Part shown: piece by piece, positions 7,006 through 13,470 of the stretch | Layout: the number at the start of each line of letters is the position of its first letter | Position numbering within the stretch: the stretch's first letter is position 1 | NCBI GenBank assembly: GCA_026195755.1 | Contig: JAPHRL010000250.1 | Location: 1-18,983, forward strand | Reading direction: 5' to 3' | From: Kangiella sp. | Lineage (GTDB): Bacteria > Pseudomonadota > Gammaproteobacteria > Enterobacterales > Kangiellaceae | Length of the DNA: 18,983 nucleotides | Notes under the pieces: generated by a model | The model's database searches: none | Told to the model about the DNA's origin: nothing | The model's input: the letters and a program-made list of their open reading frames with translations, nothing else | Position numbers and translations under genes: made by a program

Positions 7006-7377
7006 ATGAACGCACTGGAACGCGTAAACGAATACTGGGGCGATGCTGCTCCAGACTGGGTACTGCAACTGGCGATTGAGTGTGACAACTCTAGTCAACG
7101 CGATGTTGCAGTGAAAATCGGGTACTCACCGGCAGCAGTCACACAAATTCTTAAGAACGCATACAAAGCTAATTTAAGGACGGTTGAAGTGGCTGTACGA
7201 GGGGCGTTTATGAACCAGGTGGTTCAGTGCCCGATACAAGGTGAGATTAAGGCCAACGTCTGCTTGAAGAATCAAAGATTGCCATTTGCTGTGACCAATC
7301 CAATGCGCACCATTCTCTTTAAAGCATGTCGCAAATGCCCTAACAACTGCACGGGGAAAAAACATCATGAACACTGA
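7006..7377 (+). CDS. HTH protein with Cys-rich C-terminus
   Basis: Its 123 residues include an N-terminal helix-turn-helix (about residues 25-50, SQRDVAVKIGYSPAAVTQIL) and a C-terminal half with cysteines at a CPIQG, a VCLKN and a CRKCPNNC cluster, which could bind a metal. Likely a phage DNA-binding regulator; partner and operator unknown. GAGG just upstream supports the ATG; the stop of the previous gene is 2 bp away and the next gene overlaps by 11 bp. Confidence 0.7.
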   Translation: MNALERVNEYWGDAAPDWVLQLAIECDNSSQRDVAVKIGYSPAAVTQILKNAYKANLRTVEVAVRGAFMNQVVQCPIQGEIKANVCLKNQRLPFAVTNPMRTILFKACRKCPNNCTGKKHHEH

Positions 7378-7660
7378 ACAGGTAAAGGTTAAGCAGGGTC
7401 ATTGCATAACCAATGAGCAATTGAAGATTAGCATGGGGCGGGCTAATAAATGCGTCCAGGAGTTGGTGAGCAGAGGCTTTAAGGTGCTCCTTATTAACGA
7501 GTACTTACATTTTCCGAGAATCGTAGTGGCCAACTCTGTGTTGTGTTCAGAGCTTGATGGCCGCCCGAAAGTAAGAAAGAAAATACATGGCGTTTATATG
7601 CGTCAAATGGCGGCGTTCTTTATGGACTGCCAGGTTGAATGGACTGAGATTGGACATTAA
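7367..7660 (+). CDS. Small unknown early protein
   Basis: A 97-residue protein I do not recognise. It has an amphipathic N-terminal half and a central VLLINEYLHFPRIVV strand-like segment, with no catalytic motif. It overlaps the previous gene by 11 bp, has GGGGAAA before its ATG and is followed at 13 bp by the DUF3164 gene, so it is a bona fide operon member. Confidence 0.6.
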   Translation: MNTEQVKVKQGHCITNEQLKISMGRANKCVQELVSRGFKVLLINEYLHFPRIVVANSVLCSELDGRPKVRKKIHGVYMRQMAAFFMDCQVEWTEIGH

Positions 7661-7673
7661 TGAGGTGAAGACA

Positions 7674-8291
7674 ATGGTGAAGCAAAACGACTTAGTTGGA
7701 TATCTGCAAAACGCGCAAGGCCATTTGGTGCCAACTGAGCAAGTGGATGAATACGATCAGATGCGTGATCAGCTGGTTAAGGAAATCGTTGGCCAGGCAC
7801 AGATAGTGCAAAAAGTACTTAAAGATTTTAAAACCAAATCAATGGATGACATTCAGGGATTTGTTGAGCTCTCAGCAGAGCGTTACGAGGTGTCTCTGGG
7901 TGGCAAAAAAGGCAACGTCACTTTAACCAGCTATGACGGTAAATATCGAATCGTCAGAAGTATCGGCGAGTACTTACAGTTTGATGAGCGATTATCGGTA
8001 GCGAAAGAACTGGTCGATCAGTATATCAATGACAAGATCCAGGGCGTTGATGGTGACCTGGCCAAGTTGGTGCGCGGTGCTTTTAAAGTGGATAAGGATG
8101 GCCGTATTTCAACACAGCGCGTTCTGGGCTTGCGAAGCATTGGTATCAAAGATGATAAGTGGATGAAAGCCATGAATATCATCAGCGACAGCGTCCACGT
8201 GGCCAATACTAAAGCTTATGTCCGAGTGTATGAACGAGTCGGCAACAGCGATGAGTATAAACAAATTCCACTGAACGTGGCAGGGGCTTAG
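7674..8291 (+). CDS. DUF3164 family protein
   Basis: A 205-residue protein of the DUF3164 family, common in the early region of Mu-like phages. Characteristic parts: N-terminal GYLQNAQGHLVP, the DFKTKSMDDIQGFVELSAERYEV segment, the GKKGNVTLTSYDGKYRIVRS strands, and the C-terminal DGRISTQRVLGLRSIGIKDDKWMKAM block. Its molecular role is unknown; some databases wrongly label relatives as transporters, yet it has no membrane segment. I chose ATG 7674 because GAGGTG lies 7-12 bases upstream; the frame is open back to 7587 but that extension overlaps the previous gene and is not family-like. Confidence 0.85.
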   Translation: MVKQNDLVGYLQNAQGHLVPTEQVDEYDQMRDQLVKEIVGQAQIVQKVLKDFKTKSMDDIQGFVELSAERYEVSLGGKKGNVTLTSYDGKYRIVRSIGEYLQFDERLSVAKELVDQYINDKIQGVDGDLAKLVRGAFKVDKDGRISTQRVLGLRSIGIKDDKWMKAMNIISDSVHVANTKAYVRVYERVGNSDEYKQIPLNVAGA

Positions 8292-8293
8292 TT

Positions 8294-8794
8294 ATGCAGC
8301 ATTACATTCACTATTACCACTCAGGAGCACTGGAAGTTAAACCCGTTGCTCCTGGTTGCAAGGAAGCGTTGACGGGCAGTAAAGAGGAGCTTGAAGGTAT
8401 TCTTGATCTGTGTTGCGACTACAGCGCTGCTTTAGGTATCCATTACATCCATGGATTTAGAGAGGCAGCTATGCTCAAAAAAGCAGAGCGTATCGCAAAT
8501 AGATACAAATGCATTATCACCATGTTTCTTGCTATTCAGAATGCTTGTCGGTTCTATAAAACGTCGTTTGGTATGGCTCAGGGCCTTCCTTTAGGAGCTT
8601 TGCGTAAAGAAGATTTGGTGCAGATAGAAGAACGTCTACCAGGTCTGTTGCAGGAAAGTGCTAAAGCATCTGGTGTGGATCCGGCCCGTTTTCGAAAGAT
8701 GATCTATGACGGAGAGGTTACCAGTCAATGTTTTAAAGACACTTTGATTAAAGTCAATCCATTAAAGGTTAATGTTTCGATAGATAGGAGTTAG
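8294..8794 (+). CDS. Unknown early protein
   Basis: A 166-residue protein with no family I recognise. It has a Cys pair in LDLCCDY (about 36-42), a hydrophobic helix around CIITMFLAIQNACRF that is too polar nearby to be a clear membrane span, and an acidic/basic C-terminal half. It starts 2 bp after the DUF3164 stop behind an AGGGG ribosome site and ends 4 bp before the next gene. It occupies the place where Mu has early accessory genes but does not resemble Gam. Confidence 0.6.
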   Translation: MQHYIHYYHSGALEVKPVAPGCKEALTGSKEELEGILDLCCDYSAALGIHYIHGFREAAMLKKAERIANRYKCIITMFLAIQNACRFYKTSFGMAQGLPLGALRKEDLVQIEERLPGLLQESAKASGVDPARFRKMIYDGEVTSQCFKDTLIKVNPLKVNVSIDRS

Positions 8795-8798
8795 GTTT

Positions 8799-9014
8799 AT
8801 GCAAATCACAATAATTATAGGTCTGTTTATTATCACACTAGTTCTTCGTCGCTTCGAAAAAGCAGCTGCGCAGGAAGCCAGAATGTGGAGAACGTTCAAG
8901 AGTGACAAGTACTTTACCTGGTCACGAATTGCAGTTTTATTTGAAGTGTCAAAAATGTTCTGCACAGCTTTGTGGGGTTACTTAGCTTTCGGAGGGTTTA
9001 TCAATGCAGCCTAA
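8799..9014 (+). CDS. Small membrane protein
   Basis: A 71-residue protein with an N-terminal hydrophobic segment (ITIIIGLFIITLVL, about 3-16), a charged central linker with KAAAQEARMWR, and a less certain C-terminal hydrophobic segment (FCTALWGYLAFGGFI, about 54-69). It is probably an inner-membrane protein. AGGAG precedes ATG 8799. Function unknown; an early membrane protein could act in superinfection exclusion, but that is a guess. The next gene overlaps its last 11 bp. Confidence 0.65.
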   Translation: MQITIIIGLFIITLVLRRFEKAAAQEARMWRTFKSDKYFTWSRIAVLFEVSKMFCTALWGYLAFGGFINAA

Positions 9015-9423
9015 AGAGATATCTATTTTATTCAGTCATAAATCCATAAGAGTGGAATGTATTTGTCATTTGGCTACCCAGGCAACGGATTATGCATTAC
9101 CAAGCATATTAGAGCATGCAATCTTAAATGATTCAGACGCTATCGCACAGTTGTTGGGGTTTAGCACTGATGAATCTGACGTCGAGAATTTTTTTGAAGA
9201 TGCCTTTTTGTATAACAAATTCGGTTTTCTGGTTCAGTTCGCTACGCCTATTCCTGTTGACGTTAAGCCCGATCAGTTTACTCATTCCTGGTCGTATTAC
9301 ACCACTAAGTGGTTCTACGGTGATGATTACTTAGAGGTCTGCGAACAAGCTATCCAGTGGCGTGATGAATACGTTCAGGAGTGTCTTGATAAAGCTAAAT
9401 CCGATCAGGAGGAGGTATGTTAA
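9004..9423 (+). CDS. Unknown early protein
   Basis: A 139-residue acidic protein without a family I recognise. The C-terminal half is Trp/Tyr-rich (THSWSYYTTKWFYGDDYLEV) and ends in charged helices. GGAGGG at 8991-8996, 7 bases before the ATG, makes the start convincing. It overlaps genes on both sides by 11 and 7 bp. Confidence 0.6.
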   Translation: MQPKEISILFSHKSIRVECICHLATQATDYALPSILEHAILNDSDAIAQLLGFSTDESDVENFFEDAFLYNKFGFLVQFATPIPVDVKPDQFTHSWSYYTTKWFYGDDYLEVCEQAIQWRDEYVQECLDKAKSDQEEVC

Positions 9424-9617
9424 GAATTACCAGTATGAACCGTCGGCAATCATTCGTTTGGTTGTGGAGAAACGATAGCGAAGCAAAGTGGTTCTGGTTC
9501 AGGTGCTTCATCACGGGATCTCATTTAAGAGAAAGCGTCTTAGATAACTATCAAGACTTTGGTAGGACGGGTGGCAAACCGATGCATCCAAATTCATTAG
9601 TGAGGGTCGTGTTATGA
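9417..9617 (+). CDS. Small Trp-rich unknown protein
   Basis: A 66-residue basic protein with several tryptophans (FVWLWRN, AKWFWFR) and a GSHLRESVLDNYQ segment. The family is unknown. A strong AGGAGG precedes the ATG at 9417, though close to it; ATG 9435 is an alternative. It overlaps the next gene by 4 bp (ATGA), which supports real translation. Confidence 0.5.
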   Translation: MLRITSMNRRQSFVWLWRNDSEAKWFWFRCFITGSHLRESVLDNYQDFGRTGGKPMHPNSLVRVVL

Positions 9618-9817
9618 AAGAAGCAACCTGTATTGGGTGTGGCTGCACAGACACGGATGCCTGTATCACTAATGAAGGCACGTGCTCCTGGATTCGACTC
9701 AGTCGCTTTGTTGGGAAAGGTGTGTGCAGCAACTGCGAAGACTTCGCAGAAAAATGGGATGACAACTTCTTTCTTAGCAAATGGACTGAACAGAACAAGG
9801 GGGAAGCCAATGTCTAA
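9614..9817 (+). CDS. Cys-rich putative zinc-binding phage protein
   Basis: A 67-residue protein with seven cysteines: Cys6, Cys9, Cys11, Cys17, Cys24, Cys38 and Cys41 in the arrangement CxxCxC-x5-C-x6-C-x13-CxxC. Such small CIGCGCTD-type proteins recur in phages and probably bind zinc; function unknown. Starts on the ATGA overlap with the previous gene, with GAGGG about 8 bases upstream, and its last 8 bp overlap the following 33-codon gene. Confidence 0.7.
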   Translation: MKEATCIGCGCTDTDACITNEGTCSWIRLSRFVGKGVCSNCEDFAEKWDDNFFLSKWTEQNKGEANV

Positions 9818-9911
9818 ACGTGATCAAGTCCCGGATTACTTCGGGCCCTGGCAGCCGAGAAAAAACAAAGGTCAGGGTAATGATAGGGGGAGCCATGTAC
9901 CTAATTCTTAG
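9810..9911 (+). CDS. Very small (33-aa) basic protein
   Basis: An open frame of 33 codons: MSKRDQVPDYFGPWQPRKNK at the start, then a Gly/Asn/Arg-rich end. AAGGGGGAAG at 9798-9807 is among the strongest ribosome sites in the operon and lies at normal distance. It overlaps the Cys-rich gene by 8 bp and the next gene by 17 bp. No known family. Its main effect might be translational coupling to the next gene; coding status rests on the ribosome site and spacing. Confidence 0.45.
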   Translation: MSKRDQVPDYFGPWQPRKNKGQGNDRGSHVPNS

Positions 9912-10257
9912 TTATCCAAGATGGAAGCAACAAGCGATTGAGAAGTTTAAAGAAGGCGCTGGCCCTAATGATATCAACTGTAGTCGCTGCGATGGTGTTG
10001 GCCTGGAGTTGTGCGAAACGTGCAAACATGAGCTTGGTGAGTGTGGCCATTGTGGTGGCGCTGGCTTTATGGACTATACGGAAGCTTCTGAACAAGACTT
10101 AAACGCCCATTTTAACGAGCGTTTATATTGTCAGAAAGTAGTGGAAGTGATTCATCTATTAGCCCATCACACTGGGCGTGACTTCTTGTCGCTGGCTGGT
10201 CACTTCATGGCGCAGTTCAGGCAAGGCGTTCATAGAGAGGACAATATTTATGTCTAA
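9895..10257 (+). CDS. DnaJ-like zinc-finger protein
   Basis: Its 120 residues contain Cys pairs at 29/32 (CSRCDGVG), 40/43 (CETC) and 50/53 (CGHCGGAG). The CxxCxGxG pattern of the first and last pairs is the signature of the DnaJ central zinc domain, here reduced and without a J domain. It probably binds one or two zinc ions; role unknown. The C-terminal part (about 70-120) is helical. Start chosen at ATG 9895, directly behind AGGGGGAG, although the spacing is short; the in-frame ATG 9880 and upstream codons to 9820 are alternatives. Confidence 0.65.
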   Translation: MYLILSYPRWKQQAIEKFKEGAGPNDINCSRCDGVGLELCETCKHELGECGHCGGAGFMDYTEASEQDLNAHFNERLYCQKVVEVIHLLAHHTGRDFLSLAGHFMAQFRQGVHREDNIYV

Positions 10258-10660
10258 TCAAATTACTGAAGAGCAGTGGGAGCAAGTTCAAGAGGCTCTA
10301 CAGTCAACGCTATCAAGATGTAACTTTTTAATCGATGGTTACAAAGTAGGCTACGTTCTAAGGAGGGTTTCTAATTTTCAATTAGGAATAACCTGTTTTG
10401 TTAACGATCACTTTAAAGGCGAATGGTTTGTAGAGCCATACAGTGAAGAAGCACAGAAGTTTTTTGTCTGGACTAAGAAAAATCTGTATTCACCGTCTAA
10501 GGTAAAAGAGTTTCAACGTAAGTTTGGGAAAAAGAGAGCCAAAGAAATGGGATTGGACAAGTATAGGATGACTCCCAATTTTTACACGCAGAGCTTTAAC
10601 CGACTTAAGAAGCACTTAATTGAACACAATAAGTCCATTGAGTTAGTGGAGATATTATGA
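10250..10660 (+). CDS. Unknown early protein upstream of GemA
   Basis: A 136-residue protein with an N-terminal strand-rich part (YKVGYVLRRVSNFQLGITCFV) followed by a basic segment (about 82-100, SKVKEFQRKFGKKRAKEMG) that could bind nucleic acid, and a C-terminal helix. I recognise no characterised family. GAGAGG lies about 9 bases before ATG 10250; the frame extends back to 10178 but that part overlaps the previous gene. It overlaps the GemA-like gene by 4 bp. Confidence 0.65.
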   Translation: MSNQITEEQWEQVQEALQSTLSRCNFLIDGYKVGYVLRRVSNFQLGITCFVNDHFKGEWFVEPYSEEAQKFFVWTKKNLYSPSKVKEFQRKFGKKRAKEMGLDKYRMTPNFYTQSFNRLKKHLIEHNKSIELVEIL

Positions 10661-11067
10661 CCAAGACAAAACTGATCCAGTTAATCCACATCGCTAAGAA
10701 CCAGTTGCAGATGGATGATGACACTTATCGCACCATCCTCGAAGAACAGGGTGGCCAGTCGTCCAGTAAAGACATGGGAATTGTGGCGCTGGAGAAGGTT
10801 TTGTCGCACATGAAGCGCTGCGGGTTCAAACCAAAGCGCGGCAAGAATAAAGGCACTGTTCAGGGCAAGCTTCGCGTACTGTGGGCTGAAATGGTTAAAG
10901 ACGGCATTATCGAAAGCAACGATGAAAAAGCACTCCTGGCTTTTGTTCGTAAACATGCCAAGGTCGATAAAGTCGAGTGGCTCAATGATATCCAGGCAAG
11001 CCACCTGGTGGAAATACTCAAGCAATGGCGGAAACGTATAGAGCAACAAGGGGATAATCATGACTGA
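10657..11067 (+). CDS. gemA: GemA/gp16 family regulatory protein (DUF1018)
   Basis: Its 136 residues match the Mu gp16 (DUF1018) family: the N-terminal KLIQLIHIAKNQLQMDDDTYRTIL block is diagnostic, followed by the KVLSHMKRCGF helix and a C-terminal VEWLNDIQASHLVEILKQWRKR helix. In Mu, GemA is reported to affect host gene expression and DNA topology during the lytic cycle. It sits just before Mor as in Mu and overlaps it by 8 bp. Confidence 0.88.
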   Translation: MTKTKLIQLIHIAKNQLQMDDDTYRTILEEQGGQSSSKDMGIVALEKVLSHMKRCGFKPKRGKNKGTVQGKLRVLWAEMVKDGIIESNDEKALLAFVRKHAKVDKVEWLNDIQASHLVEILKQWRKRIEQQGDNHD

Positions 11068-11464
11068 GAAGCAGACAGACTTTGTCGAGTACTCTGCTGA
11101 TGACGTGTCGCAAGCACTCGATGACGTGAACCATAAAAAATGGGCAATAGTGCTCAATGGTTTAATTGAGACATTAGAGCGACAACTGGTCGAAAGTGGC
11201 TATGACGACAAGACCGCGAAACAGGTCTCTGTCGAAGCCGTCCTGGTTGTTACTCGCTACGCTGGTGGACAGATGCTGTATTTACCAAGCATCAAGAAAG
11301 TTAAAAAAGAACTCCGGGATAGACAGCTGTATGAAGAGTTTAACGGTAAAAATATTGATGAGTTATGCCGGAAGTACAAACTGGCCATGCCGGTGGTTTA
11401 CGCCATAATCAAGCAACAGAAAGCAATGGCCACCCGCAAGGTGCAACAGGATATGTTCGGATAA
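11060..11464 (+). CDS. mor: Mor-type middle/late transcription activator
   Basis: Activates phage middle or late promoters together with host sigma70 RNA polymerase. At 134 residues it fits the Mor/C family: an N-terminal helical dimerisation domain (about 27-66), the beta-strand motif GGQMLYLP (69-76) that contacts DNA, and a C-terminal helix-turn-helix (about 88-122, YEEFNGKNIDELCRKYKLAM). It is the last gene of the early operon. Only one Mor/C-type protein is present in the window, so it may serve as both Mor and C. Its stop codon lies inside an inverted repeat. Confidence 0.9.
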   Translation: MTEKQTDFVEYSADDVSQALDDVNHKKWAIVLNGLIETLERQLVESGYDDKTAKQVSVEAVLVVTRYAGGQMLYLPSIKKVKKELRDRQLYEEFNGKNIDELCRKYKLAMPVVYAIIKQQKAMATRKVQQDMFG

Positions 11465-11495
11465 ATTTGCTGAAAAGGCTGTTATCCGATATTTT
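11457..11495 (+). terminator. Inverted repeat after mor; possible terminator or activator site
   Basis: TCGGATAA (11457-11464) and TTATCCGA (11482-11489) are perfect complements across 17 bases, followed by TATTTT. This could be a weak Rho-independent terminator closing the early operon. It could equally be a dyad bound by Mor, as GATAA-N-TTATC symmetry resembles C-type sites. The mor stop codon is part of the left arm. Confidence 0.45.
11467..11495 (+). promoter_or_regulatory. Candidate promoter for the lipoprotein gene
   Basis: TTGCTG (11467-11472), a 17-bp spacer and TATTTT (11490-11495) sit 30 bp before the lipoprotein ATG, which also has a strong AAGGAGAG ribosome site. It shares bases with the inverted repeat, so the hairpin and the promoter might be alternatives. 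Confidence 0.4.
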
Positions 11496-11524
11496 AACGT
11501 TGGAAATAACCAAAGGAGAGAATA

Positions 11525-12055
11525 ATGAAAAACTTACTAATGGGCACACTACTACTCACGCTAATGGCCGGATGCGCCAGCATGAATGATGCTTTAACCC
11601 CTGATACTCAAGTTAGAGTCGATGACTTCGACGGTTCCAAAGAGATTATTCAGAAGCCTGTGAGCGCAGCCAGTAGCATGAGTGAAGGATGGAATACTTT
11701 AGGGTTTCGCTGGAACAGCAAAGCACCGGATATCGTTTTCATGAATGCTGGAGCGGAGGGGATCACGAACGTCACTGGTTTAGAGTTCAATGTTGATGGT
11801 GACTTTGTTATTGCTCAGGAAGCCAGTCACTTAACCAAGTATGGCCAATGGTCTACCCGTCAATTCGCAGTGTCTCTTGATGATTTTATGAAAATCGCCA
11901 AGGGTAAGGTCGTTAAAATGAAGGTCGTTATGATCGACGAATACGCGGTCAGTTCGTTTGGCACCGAAGTTAACGGTGCTGTCGTTAACAGCAAATTCCC
12001 AAAGTTTCTGGAGCAGCTTAAAAAAATAACTGTTGCCTCAAACAAGACCCAGTAA
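11525..12055 (+). CDS. Putative lipoprotein, likely moron gene
   Basis: A 176-residue secreted protein with a signal peptide (MKNLLMGTLLLTLMAG) ending in the lipobox LMAG-Cys17, so it should be lipid-anchored. Ser18 or the residues after Cys are not Asp, so outer-membrane sorting is likely. The mature part is mixed alpha/beta without a family I recognise. It stands alone between the early and lysis operons, with inverted repeats on both sides and its own ribosome site. Such placement is typical of morons: genes expressed from the prophage that may alter the host surface or exclude other phages. No direct evidence for either role. Confidence 0.75.
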   Translation: MKNLLMGTLLLTLMAGCASMNDALTPDTQVRVDDFDGSKEIIQKPVSAASSMSEGWNTLGFRWNSKAPDIVFMNAGAEGITNVTGLEFNVDGDFVIAQEASHLTKYGQWSTRQFAVSLDDFMKIAKGKVVKMKVVMIDEYAVSSFGTEVNGAVVNSKFPKFLEQLKKITVASNKTQ

Positions 12056-12068
12056 CTGCTTGACCAAT

Positions 12069-12105
12069 TGACCCGATTGCTGGAATATAGCACAGGATCG
12101 GGTCA
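12069..12105. terminator. Inverted repeat downstream of the lipoprotein gene
   Basis: TGACCCGAT (12069-12077) pairs perfectly with ATCGGGTCA (12097-12105); inside, TGCT (12078-12081) can pair with AGCA (12089-12092), leaving a four-base bulge. No T-run follows, so it may be a factor-dependent or weak terminator, or a binding site for the Mor-type activator upstream of the lysis genes. It lies 14 bp past the lipoprotein stop. Confidence 0.45.
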
Positions 12106-12156
12106 CCCCCATCTTCCTTCCTATCTCTTAACAAATATTAAAACAATCTCAAAACA

Positions 12157-12175
12157 CCGCCAACTAGACTGGCGG
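12157..12175 (+). promoter_or_regulatory. Hairpin directly before the endolysin start codon
   Basis: CCGCCA (12157-12162) pairs with TGGCGG (12170-12175) across a seven-base loop, ending 1 bp before the ATG at 12177. The only purine-rich stretch available as a ribosome site (GGCGG) is the right arm itself, so folding of the mRNA would hide it. This may delay lysis by limiting endolysin translation. Upstream, TATTAA (12136-12141) could be a -10 with a poor -35, as expected for an activator-dependent promoter. Confidence 0.45.
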
Positions 12176-12176
12176 C

Positions 12177-12689
12177 ATGAACCTGTTATCCCCAAGCCCT
12201 CTATTTTTTGAAGCTGCTGATCTCGTTCTTTCATTTGAAGGTGGTTATAGCAATGACCATGACGACAAAGGCGGCATCACAAAGTACGGTATAAGCCAGC
12301 GCAGTTATCCGAACGTCGATATCCCCAATCTGACGAAATCCGATGCTTTATGTCTTTATTTCAAGGATTACTGGAACCCATTACAGGCTGATAGATTACC
12401 AAAGGTGTTGGCTATTGCGGTGTTTGATGGTGCGGTTAATCACGGCGTCAAACAATCCGCCAAAATCCTGCAACAAGTTTTGTCAGTTACAGCAGATGGA
12501 ATTATTGGTCCAGTCACCTTGTCAGCTGCCTTTGCACGTAACAGTCGTTCCATTCTTATTGATTACCTAACCGCTCGCGCCGAACTTTATCACTATCTAT
12601 CCATAGCGGACTCTGATCAGGCAAAGTTTTATAAAGGCTGGATGACAAGGTTGTTCAAGTTGCAATCTTCGTTAAGGACAGTTCTATGA
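12177..12689 (+). CDS. Endolysin, glycoside hydrolase 108 type
   Basis: Cleaves peptidoglycan to release phage. At 170 residues it fits the GH108/PG_binding_3 phage lysozyme family: catalytic Glu21 in FEGGYSNDHDDKGGITKYGIS, the YWNPL motif, the DGAVNHG motif, and a C-terminal peptidoglycan-binding part with ADGIIGPVTL. Mu's own lysis enzyme belongs to this family. No clear signal peptide; the holin gene follows with a 4-bp overlap. Start ATG 12177 is chosen by family length although it lacks a free ribosome site. Confidence 0.9.
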   Translation: MNLLSPSPLFFEAADLVLSFEGGYSNDHDDKGGITKYGISQRSYPNVDIPNLTKSDALCLYFKDYWNPLQADRLPKVLAIAVFDGAVNHGVKQSAKILQQVLSVTADGIIGPVTLSAAFARNSRSILIDYLTARAELYHYLSIADSDQAKFYKGWMTRLFKLQSSLRTVL

Positions 12690-12937
12690 AAGACATGAAC
12701 GTAACGGTCAACTCACCTTTAAAGAAAGCCGAATGCAAATCATGGACGTTATGGTTCAACCTGGTTGCTCTGGTCACTTTGATCTTCGATGCATTAAACA
12801 CCTATATACAGCTCTTTGAACCTTTGTTTAACGAGGTGTTTCATTATCAGATTTTTGTGGTGGTAGTGGCTGTGGTGAACTACATCCTTCGCAAATACAA
12901 AACCAATTCCAAACTGGTGAAGCGCAATGATTGCTAA
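12686..12937 (+). CDS. Holin-like small membrane protein
   Basis: An 83-residue protein with two hydrophobic segments (about 21-44, TLWFNLVALVTLIFDALNTYI, and about 54-68, YQIFVVVVAVVNYIL) and a basic C-terminus (RKYKTNSKLVKR), the usual make-up of a class II holin. It lies between endolysin and spanins with overlaps of 4 and 11 bp. Presumed to form the membrane lesion that releases the endolysin; identification rests on topology and context. Confidence 0.75.
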   Translation: MKDMNVTVNSPLKKAECKSWTLWFNLVALVTLIFDALNTYIQLFEPLFNEVFHYQIFVVVVAVVNYILRKYKTNSKLVKRNDC

Positions 12938-13229
12938 TCTTAAAGTTTGGTTGTGGGCGTTAATAGCTTTTATAAGTGTTGGAGCTATTGGATACGCCAA
13001 GTTACAAGAAAGTAAACGCAAGCGAGCAGAAGACCGGGTCAAAAGAAGTGCTCGTGATTTGGAAATGGCTAAGCGTCATCAAGAGGCGGTGGAGAAAGCC
13101 ATCGAACACCATCAGTTAGCTGAAGATAAGGGCAACCAGTTTGTCCAGGATAAAAACCAAGAGGCAATTAATGACGAAAAGAACGATAAGCGTGGTCATT
13201 TATCTCATCGTGTTAATGAGTGGGATTAG
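12927..13229 (+). CDS. i-spanin (Rz-like) inner-membrane protein
   Basis: A 100-residue protein with an N-terminal membrane anchor (about 5-24, LKVWLWALIAFISVGAIGYA) followed by a long charged helix (about 28-85) predicted as coiled-coil. Together with the embedded o-spanin it would fuse inner and outer membranes at the last step of lysis. The last 59 bp overlap the o-spanin gene in another frame. Confidence 0.8.
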   Translation: MIANLKVWLWALIAFISVGAIGYAKLQESKRKRAEDRVKRSARDLEMAKRHQEAVEKAIEHHQLAEDKGNQFVQDKNQEAINDEKNDKRGHLSHRVNEWD

Positions 13230-13470
13230 CGGCTGCACAACCACCATAGAAAAACCGATGCCGTTATGTATCCCAATTGGAATACCGGCAAGACCGATTA
13301 TTCCCGAAATGAGCGCAGAGGATGAGAACGCCTTAAGTGATGAGGCTTATCAAACCTCAGTATTTCAGGTGAATACGCTGAAAGGTCATATTGTTCGACT
13401 CGAAGAAACCATGCGTTATCACAATCAGCTGTGTGGGCAGCTTAGGGAGAATCAATGGAATTCCAACTAA
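13171..13470 (+). CDS. o-spanin (Rz1-like) outer-membrane lipoprotein
   Basis: Its 99 residues start at ATG 13171 behind GAGG (13161-13164); an upstream TTG (13141) in frame is not needed. The signal peptide MTKRTISVVIYLIVLMSGISG ends in the lipobox ISG-Cys22. The mature part has a proline-rich stretch (PMPLCIPIGIPARPIIP), as in Rz1 proteins, then a helical tail. The gene begins inside the Rz-like gene in another reading frame and runs past its end, the overlapping architecture of spanin pairs. Confidence 0.82.
   Translation: MTKRTISVVIYLIVLMSGISGCTTTIEKPMPLCIPIGIPARPIIPEMSAEDENALSDEAYQTSVFQVNTLKGHIVRLEETMRYHNQLCGQLRENQWNSN

Noticed and set aside
7587..7673. Longer DUF3164 protein starting at 7587
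   Set aside because: The extension lies inside the preceding gene, while ATG 7674 has a strong GAGGTG ribosome site and family-like N-terminus.
7674..8794. A Gam-type host-nuclease inhibitor among the early genes
   Set aside because: The first gene is DUF3164 and the second shows no Gam-like helical pattern that I recognise; no supportable Gam call.
10178..10249. Longer version of the gene before GemA starting at 10178
   Set aside because: The extension overlaps the DnaJ-like gene; ATG 10250 has a GAGAGG ribosome site.
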